64,000 bases of DNA from VXYL01 sp965243095 (lineage in GTDB: Bacteria > Pseudomonadota > Gammaproteobacteria > Pseudomonadales > Azotimanducaceae). The notes beneath the pieces were generated by a model, which made no database searches, was not told the DNA's origin, and was given only the letters and a program-made list of their open reading frames with translations. Of the stretch, positions 26,696 through 34,480 are shown piece by piece. Location: positions 4,216,001 through 4,280,000 of the forward strand of contig OZ251530.1 in NCBI GenBank assembly GCA_965243095.1, written 5' to 3'. Both the position numbers and the translations under genes were made by a program. Within the stretch, counting starts at the first letter, position 1, and each line of letters starts with the position of its first letter.

Positions 26696-27096
26696 GCGGC
26701 CATGCTATGAGCGAAAATCGGGTTCAGGATGCGATGGCGACGGAACTCCACACCGTCGACGGCTTGGCCACGGTGGCCGACGCGCTGGCGGTGATGCAGC
26801 GGCACGGCGTGAGCTCCCTGGTGGTGACGAAACGCCACGCCGACGACGAAGTGGGCGTGCTGGAGGTGGCGCGCATCGCCGCCGAGGTGATCGCCCGCAA
26901 TCGCGCCCCGGCCCGCGTCCACGTGTACGAAGTGATGCGCAAGCCGGTGGTCACCATCGCGGCGACCATGCTGTCCCGCTACGCGGTGCGCCTGATGGTG
27001 GATCTGAGCCTGACGCGGGCGGTGGTGGTGAACGCCGCGGGCGATCCGATCGGCGTCGTGACGCTGCGGGACTTGGTGCTGGCGGAGACCCGCTAG
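26692..27096 (+). CDS. CBS-domain protein
   Basis: 134-aa protein made of a CBS-domain pair: VQDAMATELHTVDGLATVAD and HGVSSLVVTKRHADDEVGV in the first, VYEVMRKPVVTIAATMLSRY and AVVVNAAGDPIGVVTLRDLV in the second. CBS pairs bind adenine nucleotides and regulate transporters or enzymes. It closes the DUF1538-DUF1538-P-II-CBS operon. A 54-bp piece of this gene (26806-26859) recurs at 41807-41860. ATG 26701 is an alternative start. Confidence 0.85.
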   Translation: MSGHAMSENRVQDAMATELHTVDGLATVADALAVMQRHGVSSLVVTKRHADDEVGVLEVARIAAEVIARNRAPARVHVYEVMRKPVVTIAATMLSRYAVRLMVDLSLTRAVVVNAAGDPIGVVTLRDLVLAETR

Positions 27097-27854
27097 CCGT
27101 TTTGGCTGCCGCTGCTCGCGCCCCGTAGCTGCCGGTAGATCTCGCCCCGGAACGCGCTCAACCAACCCGCGCCGCCGGCGGGCGGCCGAAACACCTGCGT
27201 GAGCACGACAGCGACGAACTCCCGTTTCGGGTCCACCCAGAAGTGCGTGCCCTCGTAGCCGCCGCCGATCCACAAGCCGGCGTCGCCGTCGCCGGCGTCG
27301 CGCATGGCCTGCCCGCTCACCCGCAGATTGAAGCCGTTGTGACCGTGCGGGCTGTCGGTGAGGGTGTGGGGCGCGTACAGGGTTTCCACGCTGCCGCGTT
27401 CCAGAAAACGGCGCTCGCCGAGTGCGCCGTGGCGCAGCAGCATGCGGAGGAAATCCGCATAGCCGTCCGCCGTTGCCAGCATGCCTTCGCCGCCCAGATG
27501 CAGAGCGCTTTCCGGCGCGTAGCCGGGCACGTCCGGGCCGGACCAAATGCGAATCCACGTTCGCCCATCGATCCGCGCCTTCGGCAGCAACTCGCGTTTC
27601 ACCGCGGCGTGCTCGTAGATGACGCCGCCATCGCGGTCTTCCAAACGGGCGTAGACGAACGGCAGATAGCCGCCCGCCACCTGGCGATCCAGCACGGCGT
27701 TCAAGGCGGCCGGTTCCGGCACGGCTAGCGTGGGCTGCGCTAGGGTAGCTGCGCACGGGAGCAGCGCGGCCGCGAGCAGGATGGCCGAGCGAGCCGCGAA
27801 GCAGGGGAAGCCGCCCAACTTGCCGGGGACGCTGTCGATGGGTGAGGCGACCAT
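27093..27854 (-). pseudogene. serine beta-lactamase/esterase-family gene with an internal deletion
   Basis: The 253-aa frame has a signal peptide (AILLAAALLPCAATLAQ) and the family N-terminus (GGVIYEHAAVKRELLP ... TWIRIWS). Intact proteins then continue with the catalytic S-x-x-K (as in RIWSMTK). Here RIWS is followed directly by GPDVPGYAPESALHLGGEGM, which belongs to the region after the active site, and the C-terminus then looks normal. About 150-200 residues with the nucleophile and Y-x-N motif are missing in frame. The product would be inactive. Confidence 0.75.
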
Positions 27855-27932
27855 GAGGCTCAGTCCTGTCCGCTTTGCGGTTGGTCGTGCAGCATAGCGC
27901 AGACGGGCGTACACACCCCGTGTGCCGGGTGT

Positions 27933-28059
27933 GGGACATTTGGTGGAAGCGTCGTCCTGGGAGCGGGCGTCTCGCCCGCACAAGGTGGACACCCGTGAAC
28001 GAACGTGCGGGCGGGACGCCCGCGCTCCCAGGACGTGCTGATCAAATGCCACCAATGTC
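27933..28059. repeat. MITE-like palindromic element, copy C (related core, different ends)
   Basis: The core GGGAGCGGGCGTCTCGCCCG and its partner GGGCGGGACGCCCGCGCTCC match the core of copies A and B. The outer ends are a different imperfect inverted repeat, GACATTTGGTGG against CCACCAATGTC. It ends 4 bp from the hsdM stop codon, where its hairpin may act as a terminator. Confidence 0.65.
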
Positions 28060-28062
28060 GCC

Positions 28063-29556
28063 TCAACCCCCGAGCCGCTTCGCAATGCCCCCGAACACCG
28101 CCTGCGCCGCTTTGAGATCCGCCGCGATCTGCCCCGCGAGCACGTCCGGCGGCGGCAGCGCATCGGCGTCCGTGAGCGAGTCGTCCTTGATCCAGAAGAT
28201 GTCCAGGTTCAGCTTGTCGCGCTTGAGCAGCGCCTTGTACTCGAAACTGCGCCAGCGGCCCTCCGGCTTGGCCTCGCTCCACGTTTGCCTCCGCGCATGG
28301 GCGCGGCCCGGCTTGTAGCAGGCGATGAACTCGTCGAAGTCCGCCCGGCGCAGCGGCTTCTGCTTCAGCGTGAAGTGCCGGTTGGTGCGCAGATCGTAGA
28401 TCCACAGCTTGTCCGTCCACGCCTTGGCGCGGCCCTCCTTCTTGTCGAAGAAGATCACGTTGGCCTTCACGCCGGGCGAATACCAAATGCCGGTGGGCAG
28501 GCGCAGCAGGGTGTGAACGCGGCACTTCTCCAACAGATTGCGCCGCACCTTCTCGCCGGCGCCGCCCTCGAAGAGCACGTTGTCCGGCACCACCACGGCG
28601 GCGCGGCCGTCGATTTCCAGCAGCGTGTAAATGTGCTGCACGAAGTTGAGCTGCTTGTTGCTGGTGGAAGTCCAGAAATCCTCCCGCACCACCACCTGGT
28701 CTTCCTTGGAGGTTTCGCCATCGTCGTTGTTCACGAAGGTGAGGCTCTGCTTCTTGCCGAACGGCGGATTGGCCAGCACCACGGAGTACTCGTCGCCCCA
28801 AGTTGCGGCGAGGCTGTCGTGGCCGCTGTGAACCACCACTTCGTCCTCGCCCTCGCCGCCGATGCCGTGCAGATAGGCGTTCATCGCACACATGCGCCCG
28901 ACCTTCGGCGACAGCTCCATGCCTTCCACCAACTCCATCCGCAGCGCCCGCAACTCATCGCCGTCGAGTTCGCCACCATGCCGTTCCAGCACATGCTGAT
29001 AGGCGTTGCAGAGGAAGCCGCCGGTGCCTGCGGCGGGATCGCAGATGCGGTCCTGCGGCGTGAGTTGCATCACCTCGCACATCGCCTGCACCACCGGCCG
29101 CGGCGTGAAATACTGCCCGGCCCCGCGCGAGGACTCCTGCGCCGAACGCGCCACCAGCTCCTCGTAGATGGTGCCTTTCACGTCCACCGGCAGCGCCATC
29201 CAGTCCACGCCGTCCAACAGGTTGACGATGAGCTGCTTGAGCAGCGCCGCGTTGTGAATCTCGCACCGAGCGCCGCGGAAGATCACCCCCAGCATCCCCG
29301 GCTCCTTGGCCAGCGCCTCCAAGCTCTTGCGAAACTGCGCTTCCAGCGCCGCGCCGTCCAAGCGCAGCAGCGGCCGCCAGCCGAGTTCCGGCGGCACCAG
29401 CGGCGCCCGTTCGTAGGGCGGCTGCGTGAGCTGATCCGCCATCTTCAGAAAGAGCAGCAGCGTGAGCTGCTCCACATACTCGAAGCAGGAGAGCCCGGCA
29501 TCCTGCAACACCCCCGCATAGCTCCACGCCCGCTTGCCGATCTGCGAAGCGTCCAT
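28063..29556 (-). CDS. hsdM: type I restriction-modification methyltransferase subunit M (system 2)
   Basis: 497-aa HsdM of usual length. HsdM_N begins MDASQIGKRAWSYAGVLQDA. AdoMet motif I is ICDPAAGTGGFLC (~171) and the catalytic motif is ANPPFGKKQ (~261); PTGIWYSPGVKANVIFFDKK is a conserved later block. It methylates adenine with HsdS. The ATG at 29556 is 8 bp after the vapC stop, so it is in one operon with the antitoxin/toxin genes. Its likely S and R partners lie ~4.9 kb away at 34464-38878 on the same strand. Confidence 0.93.
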   Translation of the reverse strand: MDASQIGKRAWSYAGVLQDAGLSCFEYVEQLTLLLFLKMADQLTQPPYERAPLVPPELGWRPLLRLDGAALEAQFRKSLEALAKEPGMLGVIFRGARCEIHNAALLKQLIVNLLDGVDWMALPVDVKGTIYEELVARSAQESSRGAGQYFTPRPVVQAMCEVMQLTPQDRICDPAAGTGGFLCNAYQHVLERHGGELDGDELRALRMELVEGMELSPKVGRMCAMNAYLHGIGGEGEDEVVVHSGHDSLAATWGDEYSVVLANPPFGKKQSLTFVNNDDGETSKEDQVVVREDFWTSTSNKQLNFVQHIYTLLEIDGRAAVVVPDNVLFEGGAGEKVRRNLLEKCRVHTLLRLPTGIWYSPGVKANVIFFDKKEGRAKAWTDKLWIYDLRTNRHFTLKQKPLRRADFDEFIACYKPGRAHARRQTWSEAKPEGRWRSFEYKALLKRDKLNLDIFWIKDDSLTDADALPPPDVLAGQIAADLKAAQAVFGGIAKRLGG

Positions 29557-29564
29557 GCGCGGGG

Positions 29565-29963
29565 TCAGGGGATGGTGATGGCTAGGGGGTGATCGACCAG
29601 CAGCCGGTCTATCGTGAGGAACCGCAGCCCTTCGACTTGCGCTTGGACGAGCAGGATTTCGTCGAACGGATCCTTGTGGGGCAAAGGCACATCCAAGCGC
29701 CGTGCCGCGTGGACCTCCGCTATCGGAAGGAGGCTGACGTCCTGCCGCCTCAACGCATCGAGGACAAGCTGCGGATCAATGGGGCTCTTTCGTGCGCCGG
29801 AGCGGTGCCGCGAGCCGTACTTGAGCCGCATCTCCCAAACGGACGCCGCGCTGACGATGATTTGAGCGTTGCGCTGTTCTACAAATTCGCGCTCGGACGC
29901 CGTGAAGAGCGCCTTCGAGATCATCAGCGCATAGACGTACGACGTATCGACAAGAATACGCAT
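29565..29963 (-). CDS. vapC: PIN-domain toxin, VapC family
   Basis: 132-aa PIN-domain ribonuclease. The first acidic residue is in MRILVDTSYVYALM; SAASVWEMRLKYGS carries the conserved Glu; KDPFDEILLVQAQVEGLRFLTIDRL gives the last Asp residues. ATG 29963 is preferred; a TTG at 29972 would add three residues. It is 17 bp downstream of the nearest phd-type antitoxin and 8 bp upstream of hsdM. Confidence 0.85.
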   Translation of the reverse strand: MRILVDTSYVYALMISKALFTASEREFVEQRNAQIIVSAASVWEMRLKYGSRHRSGARKSPIDPQLVLDALRRQDVSLLPIAEVHAARRLDVPLPHKDPFDEILLVQAQVEGLRFLTIDRLLVDHPLAITIP

Positions 29964-29980
29964 CCTCAGCAACCCGCGTG

Positions 29981-30286
29981 CTAGTGGTTGTCGGGTACGC
30001 AGTACGGCTCGTAGTCGTCTCCCAAGCCGAGCACCTCGCGGCTGAACGCCGGATCGTCGAACTCGGCAAGCAGCTTCCGCGCTTCGTCCGGCGGCAGCTG
30101 CTCAATGCCGAGCCGCTCGCAGTCCGCCGTCAGCTTCTTGAGGTCGAGACCGCCGCGCCGCTTCTTGGGGTACGCGACTAGCTCCGCCGCGGGTTCTCCG
30201 CGTATGGTGATAACCACGCGCTCGCCGCGTTGGACGGCGGCGACCAGCTCCGACAGGCGCGGCTTGGCGCTGATGGCGAGTTCCAT
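29981..30286 (-). CDS. Phd/YefM-type antitoxin, first of three tandem homologues
   Basis: 101-aa antitoxin. MELAISAKPRLSELVAAVQR and GERVVITIRGEPAAELVAYP form the DNA-binding Phd/YefM fold; the acidic C-terminus (LLAEFDDPAFSREVLGLGDD) probably wraps the toxin. ATG 30286 has AAGGAG eight bases upstream. It directly precedes vapC and is the likely cognate antitoxin. Confidence 0.85.
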   Translation of the reverse strand: MELAISAKPRLSELVAAVQRGERVVITIRGEPAAELVAYPKKRRGGLDLKKLTADCERLGIEQLPPDEARKLLAEFDDPAFSREVLGLGDDYEPYCVPDNH

Positions 30287-30349
30287 GCTGCTGCTCCTTG
30301 TGACCGGGGCGTAGTGTACGCCAGTTTGCCGCCACGGCGCGACTGGAGG

Positions 30350-30586
30350 CTAATCGTCGTCGGCCAAGCCCAGTACCTTGCGGCTGAGCGCCGGGTCGTG
30401 GAACATGGCGATCACTTCCTTCGCCACTTCCGGCGGATCCTGCTCGATGCCGAGGCGCTTGCAGGTTGCCTCGAGCTTCTCGAAGTCGACGCCACCGCGC
30501 CGCGCAAGACACGCGACCAGCTCCACCGCCGGCTCCCCGCGCTTGGTGATGACCACCCGCTCGCCCCGCTGGGCGGCGGCGACCAA
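30350..30586 (-). pseudogene. second tandem Phd-type antitoxin, start codon deleted
   Basis: The frame encodes the same domain (VAAAQRGERVVITKRGEPAV ... DPALSRKVLGLADD). Upstream, sequence for AAKPRLSEL is in frame and a ribosome site (AAGGAG) is present. The ~14 bp that hold ATG and the next codons in the neighbouring copy are missing between them. Translation could only begin at a TTG (30586), removing most of the N-terminal DNA-binding strand. It is probably non-functional or a truncated buffer antitoxin. Confidence 0.7.
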
Positions 30587-30670
30587 CTCCGAGAGGCGCG
30601 GCTTTGCCGCGCTTCTGCTCCTTGTGATGGGGCGCGAGTGTACGCTGGTTGCCGCTAGCTGGACGGCGGG

Positions 30671-30955
30671 TCAGTCTTCGTCGACCCCCAGTACGCGGCG
30701 ACTCAGAGCGGAGTCGTGCAGGGCCGCCATGAACTCCCGCGCTTCATCCGCCGGCATGGGCGTGATGCCTAGGCGTTCGCGGGCCTCCCTCACGCGAGCG
30801 AAGAAGTCGCCCTTGGGCTTTTCGCATGGCCTGGGACAGGCAACCAGTTCGACGGCCGGCTCTCCGTGCTTGGTAATAACCACCTGCTCGCCCCGCTGTG
30901 CGCGGGCGATCAGTTCCGAAAGGCGCGGCCTCGCCGCGCTGACTGCCAGTTCCAT
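30671..30955 (-). CDS. third tandem Phd/YefM-type antitoxin
   Basis: 94-aa homologue of the two antitoxins downstream: MELAVSAARPRLSELIARAQ, GEQVVITKHGEPAVELVACP, then a different middle and a similar acidic end (MAALHDSALSRRVLGVDED). No toxin gene follows it before the next antitoxin, so it is either an orphan or part of an amplified array. ATG 30955 is the first codon of the conserved domain. Confidence 0.8.
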   Translation of the reverse strand: MELAVSAARPRLSELIARAQRGEQVVITKHGEPAVELVACPRPCEKPKGDFFARVREARERLGITPMPADEAREFMAALHDSALSRRVLGVDED

Positions 30956-31188
30956 TCTGCTGCCCGTGCCCTACACAGCCTCAAGGTGGGAGTTTACTCT
31001 CCGCCAGCCGGTGCGCCGGAGCGTGGTCGGCCTGCCGGCCTGCAAGCCACCGTCGGCGCTCCTCGCTGACGACCGGGCGAAAGGCCCCGAACCCAACCAC
31101 GTCGCGCTTCGTGTACGATGGCGGCTTGGGCCAGTGACGGCGGTGACGCAGTGCGCTAGCCGCTCCGCCGCGCTCCCAGGAGGCAGCA

Positions 31189-31746
31189 ATGAAAAACCCA
31201 CCTCACCCCGGCGGGGCGCTTCGCTACGACATCGAGGCGATGGGCTGGACGGTGGCCGAGTGCGCTCGGCGCCTTGGCCTGTCGCGTACCACGCTGTCTC
31301 GGGTGCTAAACGGCAAGCAGGGCGTCACGCCCGCCGTCGCGCTCTCCTTGGAGCGGCTTGGGTGGAGCGACGCCGACACTTGGATGCGGCTGCAATCCAC
31401 ATACGACTTGGCGCAGGAGCGTCGCCGGCACCGAGCAGCTTGGTGTTCCGCGAGTGCCGCGGCGACTTTCCCGCGCTTGGCGATGGCCACCGATCGCCGC
31501 GCTGGCACCGACAGGTGCTTGGCAATTGGACGCGCGAACGAGACGAATGGGGTGTACGACAGATCTTTGGTAAGGATGTCGGCGCCAAGCCGGGAAACGC
31601 AGGCGTTCCGCCTGCATGCGGGCGAGACGCCCGCGCTCCCAGCACCCGTCACCAAAGATCTGTCGTACACCCAGACGAATGTCCCCTGTGCAAAGACCCA
31701 GGATATGCTGTATAATGACGCCCGTCAGCGAAGAAAGTCAACGTAG
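31189..31746 (+). CDS. HigA/XRE-family DNA-binding protein, C-terminal end altered by a MITE
   Basis: The first ~80 residues are a HigA-type addiction-module antitoxin: PPHPGGALRYDIEAMGWTVA, ECARRLGLSRTTLSRVLNGK (helix-turn-helix) and WMRLQSTYDLAQERRR. HigA proteins usually end within 10-20 residues of this point; here the frame runs on through low-similarity sequence and then through the whole MITE at 31550-31672. AGGAGG lies just before ATG 31189. No higB toxin is adjacent. The long tail is probably not native, so treat the C-terminus as uncertain. Confidence 0.65.
   Translation: MKNPPHPGGALRYDIEAMGWTVAECARRLGLSRTTLSRVLNGKQGVTPAVALSLERLGWSDADTWMRLQSTYDLAQERRRHRAAWCSASAAATFPRLAMATDRRAGTDRCLAIGRANETNGVYDRSLVRMSAPSRETQAFRLHAGETPALPAPVTKDLSYTQTNVPCAKTQDMLYNDARQRRKST
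31550..31672. repeat. MITE-like element, copy B, with perfect ends and target duplication
   Basis: 123 bp. The ends are perfect 22-bp inverted repeats: left 31550-31571 and right 31651-31672, each reading GGGTGTACGACAGATCTTTG followed by GT from outside inward. The 9-bp target AGACGAATG is duplicated at 31541-31549 and 31673-31681. The core holds CAGGCGTTCCGCCTG and GGCGAGACGCCCGCGCTCCC, as in copy A. With no coding capacity it must be mobilised by a transposase encoded elsewhere. Confidence 0.93.
31688..31716 (+). promoter_or_regulatory. candidate promoter of the Argonaute operon
   Basis: A perfect -10 hexamer TATAAT is at 31711-31716, just downstream of the MITE target duplication. A -35 at 17-bp spacing (GTGCAA) is weak. 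If used, transcription would begin near 31723, after ATG 31715, favouring GTG 31760 as the start of the HNH-APAZ gene. Confidence 0.4.
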
Positions 31747-33034
31747 CCGAGCAAAGAACGTGACCGTAACGGGAAGAGACAGGGCGATACTCTGGGGCCG
31801 TGCCGCCGCACGATGCGCCTACCCGTCCTGCCGCAAGCAACTGATCACCGACCACCGCCACGCCGGCGAAGACGTGCTGATCGGGGAGGTGGCGCACATC
31901 GTGGCGCAAAACAGCAACGGCCCGCGAGGCGACCAAGACCCCCCGGGAAGCACTCGCGACGGGCAAGAGAACCTCATCCTCCTGTGCCGGGAACACCACG
32001 CGATCGTCGATAGCCGGCCGGCCCAATTCCCCGTCGCCAAATTGGTCCAGTTGAAATCGGACCACGAAACCTGGGTCGAAAGCCAGTTGTTCCCGCACGA
32101 CCACCTCGCACGCCTCACGACTCCGACGGAGGCTATTAGCGAGCGCGTCTACAGCACGCTGCTTCCGATCCACCGCATTCCGAGTTATGTGTATCTCGCG
32201 GAATGTACGCTTACCGAGAACGAAATCGCACAGTCTCTACGACAAGACCACCTGCCTTTGGGACTGGTAGCACCCTTCGTCGTTCGACGAGGCAATCTCT
32301 TGACGTTCTGTGATCTTGACAGAGAAGGCAATCCTTTTTGGCGCTTAGCCGACCGTTCTCGTGTCAAGAAACACGATGTAGTTGCGTGGTGGGACGACCC
32401 GGATTTGTGCCGTGACTACGTTGCACTCCTAAACAGATCGTTAAACAAGCTCACAGGCCGCCTTAAACTCAATCTCGACAAAGACCACGGGCGATACTAT
32501 TTTCAGACTGACGCCGGACGCGAGCACGAAGTGAAGTACAGGTCGCTGAGCGGCCAACGGAAAAAACGACTGGTTGCGTGGCAACCTATCATTCGTGCTA
32601 CGGGGGAGAAGAGACGGTATTGGGAACACCTCGCCATAGGCTTGCGATTTCATCGGACGTCAGCGCGGACCTGGTGCCTTTCGGTCCGCCCTGAGCGACG
32701 GTTTACGAAAGACGGTCGTGAACCGTTGACACCAGCCGCTACTGGCCGTCGATCAACAAGCAGAAAGTCGCATATGTACAATATCAATGTGCTAAGGGAG
32801 GTTCATTTTTGGCGAGACTATCTCTCGCATGGACGACCGCGATCCGTCCTGCAGTTCGGCAGGCAAAGTCTAGTCATTGGTACTGACCTTTTGACCACAA
32901 CCGTCCGTTGGCCCGAGATCCCCGAAGACACGCACAAGCACATGAAAGTCGTGTACGAAGACGACCTATTTTCCCTAGCGGACTACAATGAGGCCACCGA
33001 TTTCGATGACGAAGACTCGTCGTCGACTCTTTGA
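31715..33034 (+). CDS. HNH nuclease-APAZ protein, effector partner of a short Argonaute
   Basis: 439 aa from ATG 31715, or 424 from GTG 31760. Residues ~28-115 form an HNH endonuclease with zinc-binding cysteines: RCAYPSC, GEVAHIVAQNSNGPRG, then NLILLCREHH. From ~145 on, the protein has APAZ-like features found only in partners of short Argonautes: RRYWEHLAIGLRFHRT, TWCLSVRPERRFTKDGREPL, MYNINVLREVHFWRDYL. In TIR-APAZ and Sir2-APAZ relatives, APAZ binds the Argonaute and the effector domain fires when guide RNA pairs with invader DNA. By analogy the HNH domain would degrade DNA on activation. It lies 30 bp before the pAgo gene. GC content is lower than in flanking R-M genes. Confidence 0.85.
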   Translation: MTPVSEESQRSRAKNVTVTGRDRAILWGRAAARCAYPSCRKQLITDHRHAGEDVLIGEVAHIVAQNSNGPRGDQDPPGSTRDGQENLILLCREHHAIVDSRPAQFPVAKLVQLKSDHETWVESQLFPHDHLARLTTPTEAISERVYSTLLPIHRIPSYVYLAECTLTENEIAQSLRQDHLPLGLVAPFVVRRGNLLTFCDLDREGNPFWRLADRSRVKKHDVVAWWDDPDLCRDYVALLNRSLNKLTGRLKLNLDKDHGRYYFQTDAGREHEVKYRSLSGQRKKRLVAWQPIIRATGEKRRYWEHLAIGLRFHRTSARTWCLSVRPERRFTKDGREPLTPAATGRRSTSRKSHMYNINVLREVHFWRDYLSHGRPRSVLQFGRQSLVIGTDLLTTTVRWPEIPEDTHKHMKVVYEDDLFSLADYNEATDFDDEDSSSTL

Positions 33035-33064
33035 CGAAACAGCAGACGGGGAAAGACCGAGGCG

Positions 33065-34480
33065 ATGGAACTGAGTGACACCAAATTGTACGCGACCTTG
33101 CACGAGGAACCGTCCCTTGAATTCGCGTGTGGTCGGCTGCACTTGAGCCCGATGCATGGCCTGATGGTGTTCGGCCCGCGTTCCTTGGACTTGCCGACGC
33201 GCCATCCCGACAGTATCCGGTTGGCATTCGTTGGATCTGGGCAGAGCGTGGCATCCGCGAAGAATTGGATCGAAAGCTGTTTGGACGGTGTTTCCGGAGA
33301 AGGGAAGCACGAGGACTTTCCGGGGTTCTCCAGCGACCTCGGCTACTTTTCCCGCTTGACGACGACAGATGCTCTGTCCGAGACCATTACGACCAAAGAG
33401 GTGCGCGAAGTATCCAAACCGCACCTGCGGCGCGAGCGATTTGAGCTGGCTGTCGCGTTAGTTGATGACAAACTCAAACTGCTGGCGGGACGGGATCAGG
33501 TGCCGACCTGCACCGTGCTCGCTCTTCCAGATAGCCTTCTCGATCACTGCAAGACAGTAGACTTCAAGGACCGGAAGTTGGGACCAATGCACCGGGACTT
33601 CCGCAGAGTTGTCAAGTCGCTGGCAATGAAGTATCGTCTTCCCACCCAGATTCTGCTGCAACGGACGTCCGAGGCGCTACCGGAGAGTCGCACCGTTGAT
33701 CACAAATCACGGTGTGCTTGGAACTTCTTCAATAGCATCTACTTCAAAGCTGGCGGCATACCTTGGAGTCCGCACAAGCTTTCCCCTGGCACCTGCCATG
33801 TCGGCGTTAGCTTTCATCGCCGAGTCGACGCCGACGACCGGGGTTATTTCACCAGTACAGCTCAAGCGTTCGACGAACACGGCGAAGGGCTGGTGCTGCG
33901 TGGCCAGGACTTCAGGTGGAACGAGAAGCGCTTTGGTCGATCACCGCATTTGCCGAAGGCTTTAGCCACAAAACTGATTGGGTTGATCTTGCGTCGCTAC
34001 AAGGACGAAATGAAGCAGCTACCCACGCGAGTTGTTATACATAAGACCTCGAAATTCTGGCCCGACGAACGGGAGGGCTTTGAGGACGGGCTCTCCGATA
34101 TACACTCCTATGATTTGCTAGCACTGGGTCCAGTGAGCGACGTACGGCTAGTTCGAGATGGAAAGTACCCGGCACTTCGAGGTACCCACATGCAACTCGG
34201 ATCCCAACATCTGCTATACACGACGGGATTCGTCCCCTGTCTGAACGCGTATCCCCACGGCCACGTTCCGTCGCCCCTGATGGTGTATGAACATTTTGGG
34301 GACAGCGATGTGGCGGATCTGCTCGACGAAGTACTGGTCCTCACCAAGATGAACTGGAATGCGGCGTCGTTTGCGGGCCTGCTCCCCATCACCTTGCGTT
34401 TCTCCAGAGTCGTTGGAGAGATCATGACGGAGGTGCCGATGGATCGATTGCCTTTGCCCCAGTTCAAGTTCTATGTTTGA
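33065..34480 (+). CDS. short prokaryotic Argonaute (MID-PIWI only), catalytically inactive
   Basis: 471-aa short pAgo with no N or PAZ domain. MID features lie around KYRLPTQILLQRTSEAL (~180-198). PIWI begins with FFNSIYFKAGGIPWSPHK (~224) and GVSFHRRVDADDRG (~247), where long active Argonautes have the first catalytic Asp; here it is Ser, so slicing is not expected. LPTRVVIHKTSKFWPDEREG is the typical later block. The C-terminus LPLPQFKFYV fits pAgos, whose terminal carboxylate helps hold the guide 5' phosphate. It probably loads guides and signals to the HNH-APAZ partner. Its stop lies 17 bp inside the convergent hsdS gene. Confidence 0.9.
   Translation: MELSDTKLYATLHEEPSLEFACGRLHLSPMHGLMVFGPRSLDLPTRHPDSIRLAFVGSGQSVASAKNWIESCLDGVSGEGKHEDFPGFSSDLGYFSRLTTTDALSETITTKEVREVSKPHLRRERFELAVALVDDKLKLLAGRDQVPTCTVLALPDSLLDHCKTVDFKDRKLGPMHRDFRRVVKSLAMKYRLPTQILLQRTSEALPESRTVDHKSRCAWNFFNSIYFKAGGIPWSPHKLSPGTCHVGVSFHRRVDADDRGYFTSTAQAFDEHGEGLVLRGQDFRWNEKRFGRSPHLPKALATKLIGLILRRYKDEMKQLPTRVVIHKTSKFWPDEREGFEDGLSDIHSYDLLALGPVSDVRLVRDGKYPALRGTHMQLGSQHLLYTTGFVPCLNAYPHGHVPSPLMVYEHFGDSDVADLLDEVLVLTKMNWNAASFAGLLPITLRFSRVVGEIMTEVPMDRLPLPQFKFYV

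Noticed and set aside
30378..31715. 445-codon plus-strand frame running through the antitoxin array and the MITE
   Set aside because: It crosses three minus-strand antitoxin genes and a mobile repeat; only its last 16 codons (with CPLC) might be a gene end, not enough to call.
29981..31746. Repeats near the antitoxins considered as a CRISPR array
   Set aside because: The repeated units are homologous genes of ~90 codons, not short direct repeats with regular spacers; no CRISPR array was seen in the window.
31189..31746. HigBA toxin-antitoxin pair
   Set aside because: Only a HigA-like helix-turn-helix protein is present; the ~230 bp upstream contain no HigB frame.
33065..34480. Catalytically active long Argonaute
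   Set aside because: The protein is 471 aa, lacks N and PAZ domains and has Ser at the first catalytic position, so it is a short inactive pAgo.
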